Assembly (NCBI GenBank): GCA_024635715.1
Contig: JAGXIK010000127.1
Location: 1-32,619, forward strand
Direction of reading: 5' to 3'
DNA length: 32,619 bases
Source: Gillisia sp.
Lineage (GTDB): Bacteria > Bacteroidota > Bacteroidia > Flavobacteriales > Flavobacteriaceae
This document shows positions 11,001 to 17,342 of this stretch, in pieces (positions within the stretch are counted from its first letter, which is position 1; every line of letters starts with the position of its first letter). A program made the translations under genes and the position numbers. The notes under the pieces are model-generated. The model saw only the letters and a list, made by a program, of their open reading frames with translations, ran no database searches and was not told where the DNA came from.

Positions 11001-11339
11001 GTTGGAACTAACGGCACAAAATTCAATTCATCCTTGACTTATGATGAGATTGGAGAAAATGTCATTCAGGAAGTATTAGAAAATGTTTCAAACTTCTTTT
11101 CTCTTGTTGATAAAATTAATACAAAGCTGGATTTCAACAAATCTTTCGGTGTATCCAGTGCTTCTTACGAGGTATTTAAAGAAATTCGTAATGAGAACAT
11201 TCACGATTATCTACTGCAAGGTTTACATGATCGGAAAAAAGACGTTAATGACACTGCTTCCAGTTTAGAAGAAACCCTATTTTTCTATCCCTTTATAGGT
11301 TTATTAAACGAATTAGCTGCAAAGGTTGTAAATCAATAA
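8022..11339 (+). CDS. Large actin/Hsp70-like ATPase
   Basis: 1105 aa. Phosphate-1 motif FAIDLGTTNTHIEY, phosphate-2 motif ATIDVGGGTSDITIFE, adenosine-like motif HILFSGTASKSINLLD, all in the C-terminal half. About 540 aa of unassigned N-terminal region. Confidence 0.78.
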   Translation: MAKVFRIFNNSGSNKTDWFNSSQIGGGAIDSITVQETDGKKLPTSIPSPFAQLDLVRNAFKTVSDEARIDVDLDSRKDSHRLVSNALDIGQILFNLEKNLDTISIEVWNKKGDLQKLKDSNSSELKHLGKTLELFLTSSDAKSNNFDKLSDIFILKYNNRVIGGTSPKTLFFASADSVKVGVDIHCGNDKMLDNQPLALYKRDPKYIKALFYLKQQSNFASLFPEFEEYLDLTLSHISSFDVAFANSLSQLNGSNDFLDLTLPTNSGVFVEPLPGVRIQKQIPRDPVNSDFKILTHKNVARPPLVLPIDTYTDRGIYTDEEWKSDTKVPLFDNNPLDARTLPRVKDHYPYLTIGDLLTENIFKLPYKIDEEKYLCIPGYENYLLPLTKVFFDYFTTEDILKNKNFLKFQSIAGDSIEVTLNIPIQKGKSIPYTKRYSKTSSLTLNPHKVGNILDTDFTLGIYPFAKSKFVPVDYAVAVAENETARAMDNFTFYKSEDNTSIVMNERERMKMEGLHSTYYLTESPFDYVVVGTEAIKNILIPKLKEHKNTGLHYEFAIDLGTTNTHIEYKTSNSEQPNPYSLEKSNFGYLRNKKEELRGQAKVNSEVCEKLLNQEVIPNELGNERYSFPFRSVLLENKSINYDRPHYLFSDVNIGFDYGKVDISEHLEEVTDLKWLHLNENFNNEKIKKFIRELLLLCKNKVLMTDGNVGRTKITWLYPTSMTYNQRNLFEDIWKAEYLDVFRVSDLANLRSLPESIAPFYYYTGFTALMNHTQPTATIDVGGGTSDITIFEQNRPKLISSFKFAGNTIFGDGYSNSITHNGFIKQFTSVIKKKLIANQDKTATEIKILEEIYGRGKSIDVSNYFFSLKDNHHLNKENLTIDYFSLLKKDQETKVVFVIFYSALIYHLAQLMKDSGLALPRHILFSGTASKSINLLDSTLTKVSRLFNEIFNEVYNKDDANIEVRIDESPKIITARGALKAEEILEIENLIHTQVGTNGTKFNSSLTYDEIGENVIQEVLENVSNFFSLVDKINTKLDFNKSFGVSSASYEVFKEIRNENIHDYLLQGLHDRKKDVNDTASSLEETLFFYPFIGLLNELAAKVVNQ

Positions 11340-11352
11340 TTTGAGACCCCAA

Positions 11353-12123
11353 ATGAATGTATTTTTTACATCTGCCATAACAACAATTCCATTTTTATTT
11401 TTTCAAATAGACTCTATAAGTAGCACAGAAATCTGGATACATAGAGTTGGTCTTGCTGTCTGCTTTATCTTGATTGTATTACTTCTACTAGCAAAACAAG
11501 AAAAGCGAAAGAGGATAAAATCCTCTCAAAGCTATAATGCTGGAGAAAGCAATGATGGAAGTTTAGAATTAGAATTAAATGCTCTTAGACAAAGAGTGCA
11601 GGTTCTTGAAACAAATAGAAATTCTGGTCAATCCATAAAAAAAGAAATCTCTAAATCAAGTGGAAATAAAGTAAAACTTCAGAGCGAATCTGAACTCGGG
11701 GAAAACAATAATTCTAGTCAGAAACTAAACCCTAATGAAGTAGAAGAGGAAATTCCTTCACTCGAAATCGATCTTCCTCTTGATAAAAGGAAGAGGTTGG
11801 AAGAAGAGAAGAAGAGTGAAATATTTTATCTCAGTTCACCGGATAAGGATAAAGCTTTTTTTGCGCCCGAAGCCACATTTAGACCTAATGAGAAAACAAT
11901 GTATTCCCTTGATGGTGATTGCTTAAAGCTTTACGACAGGATCGATGAACAAACAATGCGGTTAGCACTTAATTCTCTTGATATTCTCGTAAAAAGAGTT
12001 TGCGAAGTCCAAAATGCCAAGGAGCCTCAGCATACAAAAATTGTGATGATAGAACCAGGAAAAGTAATAAGAGAGAGAGATGATTTTTTGGTAACGAGCA
12101 AAATGAAGGTAAAATTCGAATAG
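11353..12123 (+). CDS. Membrane-anchored protein with charged, probably coiled-coil linker
   Basis: ORF track starts at TTG 11341; ATG at 11353. Two N-terminal hydrophobic segments, then a K/E/S-rich linker and a soluble C-terminus. Confidence 0.65.
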   Translation: MNVFFTSAITTIPFLFFQIDSISSTEIWIHRVGLAVCFILIVLLLLAKQEKRKRIKSSQSYNAGESNDGSLELELNALRQRVQVLETNRNSGQSIKKEISKSSGNKVKLQSESELGENNNSSQKLNPNEVEEEIPSLEIDLPLDKRKRLEEEKKSEIFYLSSPDKDKAFFAPEATFRPNEKTMYSLDGDCLKLYDRIDEQTMRLALNSLDILVKRVCEVQNAKEPQHTKIVMIEPGKVIRERDDFLVTSKMKVKFE

Positions 12124-12124
12124 T

Positions 12125-13603
12125 ATGTTAGAAGTAGAATTAATTTTTCTGTCTATAATTGTTGTTTTTCAGATCTATTCAGTTATAAATATTTGGAATC
12201 GAATAAGTGTATTGGATTCAATTTTTATCGAAAGCTCAATTTGGGATAGCGATACAAAACAATTTTTATATTCAGGAAAAAATAAAGTCAAGGCCACAAT
12301 TATTGGAACTATTAATCAATATATCCTAAAGAACGAGGGTGGTGTAATTGATTTTCATATCATCAATGATATTGTTGAAAGAAATGTTGACACCATTGAT
12401 GAAGAAATTTCCAATAAACTTTCAACTCCTTTATATTTAGGCTTGGCCGGTACAATGATTGGAATCATAATCGGTCTATTTTATGTTGATTTCTCTTCAA
12501 GTGTAGATATTTCCCCTGGCTCAGGTGTGAATGGAGATAGTGATGACCTTCTAAAGATTTCACCTTTAATAGATGGAGTGAAATATGCAATGGGAGTAAG
12601 TGTACTGGGTCTTATTCTCACTACAGTACTGTCTGTATGGATTTATAAAAATGCTAAATCGAAAGTCAATCAAGGGAAGAATGAATTTCTTTCTCAGATT
12701 CAAACAGAGTTACTTCCTACTTTAATCAAATCTGGTGATGTGGCTATTCAGGAGCTTTCTAAAGAGTTGCGAGTTTTTTCGCAATCCACTCCGATTATGG
12801 TAAATAGTTTAAAAGAGAACACCGGAGTAGTTAAAGAAACCATTGAGAAGGAGATCAATCTTCTTAATCAAATAAAAGCTCTTGATGTAAAGAAACTATC
12901 TCAAAGTAATGTTGAAATATTTCATTCTTTATCAGGAATGATGGAATCCTTTCAAGCATTCCCGGAGTACTATGAAGAACTAAATCGATCTCTTGGAAAT
13001 ACAGTCGAACTAAATAAAAATCTTCAAAGCTTAGTAAATTCTTCCCAGAACGTAAATGCGATTCTTACTGATGTAAAAAAAATAATTGAAACCGGAAATT
13101 CAGCAGCTACATTTTTCAATCAGCATATCAAAAGTTTTGAAACATATTCCGATGCTGTAAATCATTCCATCTCAGAGACAAATCAATCCTTTGATCGGGC
13201 TATAGGACAACTTAAGGAAGCTGTAGGTGCGCAAATGGAAGTTTTTAATGTCGCAATAGCTGAATATGATTCAAAGCTGTCAAAATCCTTTGATCAGGCA
13301 ATTGAAAAATACAATGCTGCTTATGAGAATGCACTTCCAGATTTTAAAAATCTGGAACATCTTAAAAAGTTAGATACACTTCAAAAGTCAAATTCTACCT
13401 TGGAAGAGATTCAGACTATTTTAGCAAAGCATACAAAGGTTCTTGAAAACTTAAAACTCCAGCTCCCGGAAAACCTTAATTTAAGTATGAAACAGGAGAA
13501 AGGGATTTTCGAATATATAAGGGATGGAATAATAATTTTCACTTGTACTACTGTAACAACTGTTGCCATTTATATTGCAATTAATTACCAAGGAATATTT
13601 TGA
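12125..13603 (+). CDS. MotA/TolQ/ExbB-type (ZorA-like) stator subunit with long tail
   Basis: 492 aa. STPLYLGLAGTMIGIIIGLFYVDF and GVKYAMGVSVLGLILTTVLSVWIY resemble the MotA/ExbB TM core. Long helical tail and a C-terminal TM (GIIIFTCTTVTTVAIYIAI). Confidence 0.75.
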   Translation: MLEVELIFLSIIVVFQIYSVINIWNRISVLDSIFIESSIWDSDTKQFLYSGKNKVKATIIGTINQYILKNEGGVIDFHIINDIVERNVDTIDEEISNKLSTPLYLGLAGTMIGIIIGLFYVDFSSSVDISPGSGVNGDSDDLLKISPLIDGVKYAMGVSVLGLILTTVLSVWIYKNAKSKVNQGKNEFLSQIQTELLPTLIKSGDVAIQELSKELRVFSQSTPIMVNSLKENTGVVKETIEKEINLLNQIKALDVKKLSQSNVEIFHSLSGMMESFQAFPEYYEELNRSLGNTVELNKNLQSLVNSSQNVNAILTDVKKIIETGNSAATFFNQHIKSFETYSDAVNHSISETNQSFDRAIGQLKEAVGAQMEVFNVAIAEYDSKLSKSFDQAIEKYNAAYENALPDFKNLEHLKKLDTLQKSNSTLEEIQTILAKHTKVLENLKLQLPENLNLSMKQEKGIFEYIRDGIIIFTCTTVTTVAIYIAINYQGIF

Positions 13604-14259
13604 AAAAGAAAAGCTTCTTTTGGGTAGGATACGCAGATTTACTTACAAGTTTATTCTTTGTGATGCTAGTGCTGTTTGTTGTTACTTTCGCAATATTAAA
13701 GGAGAAAAACAATAGGCTTATTTCGCAAAATATCCAGTTGGAATTAATAAAGGAGGTAGAAAAGGCCCTGGGATCTCTTGATCATAAGTATTTCGAATAT
13801 GATCAGGTAAACAAAAGATATAAATTAAAACAGGATATTTCCTTTAGAAGTGGAAGCGATGATTTTAATGATTTATCTGAGGATGAAAAAGCGTATTTGG
13901 AGGAAGCAGGAAGGGAACTTTTTTCTACGATAAAGGACCTCATTAAGGAAAATCCTAATATTGAGTATTTACTTATTGTAGAAGGTAATACTCAAAGAGC
14001 AGTCTTTAATGGTCAATGGAATTATGAATCCATTCCCGATGTTGGTTATGAACTCAGTTATAGGCGAGCTCTTGCCCTAGTAAATTTTTGGAAGATAGAT
14101 AGAAATATTCCATTTAATGAAATTGAGGACAATTGCGAACTGCTTATTGCTGGTAGTGGCTATTTTGGTCAATCTCGACAAACAGAGGAGGAATTGAATA
14201 GGAGATTCTCTATACAGGTAACTTCCAAGGTGGGAAAATTTTTAAATAAGGGCCAATGA
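13600..14259 (+). CDS. MotB/OmpA-type (ZorB-like) stator subunit
   Basis: TTG start overlapping the previous stop. FFWVGYADLLTSLFFVMLVLFVVTFAIL (MotB-like TM with Asp) plus OmpA-like VEGNTQ...LSYRRALALVNFW...LLIAGSGYFG...NRRFSIQV. Confidence 0.82.
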   Translation: MKKKSFFWVGYADLLTSLFFVMLVLFVVTFAILKEKNNRLISQNIQLELIKEVEKALGSLDHKYFEYDQVNKRYKLKQDISFRSGSDDFNDLSEDEKAYLEEAGRELFSTIKDLIKENPNIEYLLIVEGNTQRAVFNGQWNYESIPDVGYELSYRRALALVNFWKIDRNIPFNEIEDNCELLIAGSGYFGQSRQTEEELNRRFSIQVTSKVGKFLNKGQ

Positions 14260-15020
14260 AATTTTTAATTGGATTGTCAATTATATGCATTCTTTTGACC
14301 TCCTGTGGTGGGAGAAATAAGGATAATATATTAGAACCAGGTGGGCCAGGACCAAAAGATGGAGGTGGAGAAATTTATGATAGTGATGGACCTAGCATAG
14401 AAGAGGAGGTGAACAAAGGGAGACCGCAAGAAGTGGAAGAAACAATTCCTAAAGTACCTCCTCCAAAAATGGTTTCAGAGCTTTTCCAGGACCTAAAAAA
14501 CGGTGTATTTGTAGTTAAAACAATTTTAGGTGAAGAGTTTTATACGCAGGGGAGTGGTTTTTTTATAGCAAAGGGGATTGGTATTACTAATTATCATGTT
14601 CTTCAGGGCAGTGACCAAGGTTTTATTGTTCTTTCTCCTGATAATGTTTTTCCCATTACCCGGATCTTATCAAGCAGTCCACCGGATAAACTTGATTATG
14701 TCATCTTTGAAACCGATGTGAAGGAAAATATATCATTATCTATTTCAAAGCGTAATCCCGAAATTGGAGAAGATGTTTTTGCAATTGGAACTCCCAAAGG
14801 GTTGAATAATTCATTAACAAAAGGTACGATTTCTGGAATTAGGAAAAATCAGAGAATACAAATAGATGCTACAATCGATCACGGTAGCTCCGGAGGTCCA
14901 TTGTTTAACCTTCAAGGGGAAGTTATAGGTATAACCACCTCAGGTGTAGGAACTGGTTCTGAATTAAATTTTGCTGTCAACATCCAAGCTTTACCTTATG
15001 AAAGATATATTAGAAATTAA
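14256..15020 (+). CDS. Trypsin-like (S1/HtrA-type) serine protease lipoprotein
   Basis: Lipobox ICILLTSC-GG. Catalytic-type motifs GIGITNYHVL (His), KLDYVIFE (Asp) and IDHGSSGGPLFNLQGEVIGITTSG (Ser). Confidence 0.87.
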   Translation: MKFLIGLSIICILLTSCGGRNKDNILEPGGPGPKDGGGEIYDSDGPSIEEEVNKGRPQEVEETIPKVPPPKMVSELFQDLKNGVFVVKTILGEEFYTQGSGFFIAKGIGITNYHVLQGSDQGFIVLSPDNVFPITRILSSSPPDKLDYVIFETDVKENISLSISKRNPEIGEDVFAIGTPKGLNNSLTKGTISGIRKNQRIQIDATIDHGSSGGPLFNLQGEVIGITTSGVGTGSELNFAVNIQALPYERYIRN

Positions 15021-15026
15021 TTTTAT

Positions 15027-15599
15027 ATGATAAGTGTAAAACCATTATTTCTAGCTCTTCTCATTAGCTTAACTACTTGTGAAAGAACGGTCGATAGAAA
15101 TATTGAATCTCATCCAATAATGGATGAAAAAATTAATGAAATTGAGCCGAAGAGTCACAATTCTGAAGATCAACCTTCAGGCAAGATATTTCTGAAAGGG
15201 CAAATTACTCGTATTGTAGATGGCGATACGGGCGAATTTCTTTACAATGGTGAACTTCCCTTGATGATTCGACTTCAGCACATCGATGCCCCGGAAAAAC
15301 GCGGTAAGCAACCATATGGAAATAAAGCTAAACAAATATTATCAGATCTGTGCTTTGGTCAAAAGGTAACAGTAATAACCGATGGAGAATTTGATATGGG
15401 TGGTCGTCTTATCGGGGAAATCATTAATGAAGAAAATATAAATGTCAATAAAGAAATGGTCCGTCTTGGATATGCCTGGCATTTTAAAAAATATTCTGAA
15501 GATTTGAGTTACGATATATTGGAAAAAGAAGCTCGTAATAATAGACGAGGACTTTGGCAGGAGCCATCACCCGTGGCTCCCTGGAACTATAGGAGGTAA
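15027..15599 (+). CDS. Thermonuclease/SNase-like nuclease, predicted lipoprotein
   Basis: Lipobox-like LISLTTC-ER. SNase motifs ITRIVDGDTGEF, MIRLQHIDAPEKR, GNKAKQILSDL, GRLIGEI, VRLGYAWHFKKYS, EARNNRRGLW. Confidence 0.88.
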   Translation: MISVKPLFLALLISLTTCERTVDRNIESHPIMDEKINEIEPKSHNSEDQPSGKIFLKGQITRIVDGDTGEFLYNGELPLMIRLQHIDAPEKRGKQPYGNKAKQILSDLCFGQKVTVITDGEFDMGGRLIGEIINEENINVNKEMVRLGYAWHFKKYSEDLSYDILEKEARNNRRGLWQEPSPVAPWNYRR

Positions 15600-15623
15600 T
15601 TAAAAAATGGCCCGGAAGAAACG

Positions 15624-16157
15624 CTACTTCTTGTAACAAATTATTTTTCGAAGTTCCTCTATATCTTCGAGTAACTGGGGATATTCTTCCTCTGGCACAT
15701 AATATCCGCCACCATATCCGATCTTCTCATTCATAACCTTGACTTCGGAACCATCAGTGAATATTATTTCCTTATATTCTCCATTGTCAAAATAAGTTGA
15801 TTCCTCGATTTCTTTATCTCGTAAGTCAAGTCCGGAAAAAACAGGTATATCTATTACCCAAAACCATCCGGCAGCTCCTATTTCTTCATGCCTTTCTACA
15901 AAAATGCGGTATAATTCTTCGCCGAAAAGATCTTCAAATGATTCCCGCTCCTGTGAATATATATACTGACAAAAAGCGAAGTTTACAAGTATCTCAGCAT
16001 AATTGTCATCAGCTATTAAATGTTCCCAGTCTTTTAAACTTTCAAACTGTGAGTGTGAGTGATGCATGTCTTCAGGATAGGCTGAGCCTATGTAGATATA
16101 TTTTTCAAATTTTTCTGATGGTTCTTCCCTGTATAAAATTACTTCTATTTCTTTCAT
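15624..16157 (-). CDS. Acidic hypothetical protein
   Basis: ORF track extends to 16247; internal Met (MKEIEVILYREEP) at 16157 is the likelier start because it avoids overlap with the upstream gene. Confidence 0.6.
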   Translation of the reverse strand: MKEIEVILYREEPSEKFEKYIYIGSAYPEDMHHSHSQFESLKDWEHLIADDNYAEILVNFAFCQYIYSQERESFEDLFGEELYRIFVERHEEIGAAGWFWVIDIPVFSGLDLRDKEIEESTYFDNGEYKEIIFTDGSEVKVMNEKIGYGGGYYVPEEEYPQLLEDIEELRKIICYKK

Positions 16158-16200
16158 AGTTATTGTAAATTCCGTGTATACTGGTTTATCTAAAACTAAT

Positions 16201-16605
16201 CTAACGTGAGCTATTAAAATTAATTCCCGGATCAAGCCGGTCTGCATCTTCTTCCATCATAAGAGTTTCATCATCAAACACTATAACCACCCTGTTTTGA
16301 TCCAGACTTTTCATAAGAAGTTCAATTAAGCGAATGATCCCATTTTTCAGTTTTTCAATTTCATAGGGAAATTTGGGATATTGAATAAAACTTAGGCTAA
16401 TTGATTCCTCATCCTGGCCCGAAAATACAATAGTGCAGGGAGTAATTTTGACACTAAGTTTCATATTCATTTCAGAAAAAATCTCTTTCTGTGCCCCTGC
16501 CAATTTATTTTTAAATTCATTAATTGAAATTAACTCATTGCTATATCCTCTTTTTAAGCCAACGGTGGCTTCTGCTCTAAATGTTTGCGCTTTTATTATC
16601 CTCAT
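16201..16605 (-). CDS. Hypothetical protein
   Basis: 134-aa ORF co-directional with and just upstream of the 15624..16157 gene. Confidence 0.6.
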   Translation of the reverse strand: MRIIKAQTFRAEATVGLKRGYSNELISINEFKNKLAGAQKEIFSEMNMKLSVKITPCTIVFSGQDEESISLSFIQYPKFPYEIEKLKNGIIRLIELLMKSLDQNRVVIVFDDETLMMEEDADRLDPGINFNSSR

Positions 16606-16690
16606 TTAAACGGGAAATTTTAAAAATAATGGTGTGTATTTATTGAATAAGATAGATTAAATTTTTATCAATTATAGCATAATAAATGTT

Positions 16691-16720
16691 TGGTAGAATC
16701 TTCTGTTTTTCTTATATTCG
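16691..16720 (+). promoter_or_regulatory. Possible Bacteroidetes-type promoter upstream of copy 1
   Basis: tgtTTGg (~16689-16692) and TATATTCG (16713-16720), about 20 nt apart, just before the repeat. Confidence 0.35.
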
Positions 16721-16724
16721 TAAA

Positions 16725-16828
16725 ATCATTACGAATCTCTTGAATGAGATAGCAACCAGCGATAACAAGCAACGGTGCTAAATTAATGAGCCTTAATCAA
16801 GGAAATAAAATGTTACTTCCACTGACTT
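16725..16828 (+). repeat. Copy 1 of a duplicated ~104-bp leader-like element
   Basis: Near-identical to 17199..17303, including an exactly shared core GAGATAGCAACCAGCGATAACAAGCA and GGTGCTAAATTAATGAGCCTTAATCAAGGAAATAAAATGTTAC. ATCTC(N6)GAGAT and CCTT(aatc)AAGG hairpins. Confidence 0.85.
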
Positions 16829-16877
16829 ATTTGCGCTCCTGTTGTAATGATATTATTATTAATCTAAATAATATATT

Positions 16878-17174
16878 ATGCCACAAAAAGATGATTCCTG
16901 CCAAGAAATTAATGCTTTTGTAAAACAGTATTATTTCATTCTGCAAACCACAACTGCAAATTCTCCTGAAAGACAGGAGGCCGGTATTGTTTATAAACAA
17001 TTGGTGGCTTGTTTTGAGAAAATTTCCCGCCAAAAGTTAAACCTTAATAAGTTAGCACCTCAAACCTTACATTTCTTGAATGCGAAAAATTTAAAATTAA
17101 AAACCAAAAGAGCGGGAAGTGTGAAAAAGCCGGTAAAACGTAAAAAACGACCAAAAAGTTGGGATTTTCGTTAG
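16878..17174 (+). CDS. Small hypothetical protein with basic C-terminus
   Basis: 98-aa ORF, K/R-rich tail (KTKRAGSVKKPVKRKKRPKSWDFR), enclosed between the two repeat copies. Confidence 0.55.
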   Translation: MPQKDDSCQEINAFVKQYYFILQTTTANSPERQEAGIVYKQLVACFEKISRQKLNLNKLAPQTLHFLNAKNLKLKTKRAGSVKKPVKRKKRPKSWDFR

Positions 17175-17198
17175 TCCTTTATTAGTTTAATAACCTTC

Positions 17199-17303
17199 AT
17201 CATTAGGAATCTCTTAAGTGAGATAGCAACCAGCGATAACAAGCACCGGTGCTAAATTAATGAGCCTTAATCAAGGAAATAAAATGTTACCTTCCATTGA
17301 CTT
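17199..17303 (+). repeat. Copy 2 of the duplicated ~104-bp leader-like element
   Basis: See copy 1. It lies about 40 nt upstream of the 622-aa ORF start. Confidence 0.85.
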
Positions 17304-17342
17304 GTTGTACTCTCGCGGTGATTTAACTTTGAAAATATAACT

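Noticed and set aside
12125-14259. Annotating the operon as canonical Zorya
   Set aside because: ZorA/ZorB-like subunits are present, but no recognisable ZorC/ZorD or ZorE partners, and the tubulin-like, actin-like, protease and SNase genes are not Zorya components I know.
16725-17303. Calling the duplicated element a SAM-I riboswitch
   Set aside because: Only the AGCAACC...GGTGCTAAATT part is similar. The P1/P2 kink-turn region and closing stem are not evident, and the downstream ORFs are not recognisable methionine/SAM genes.
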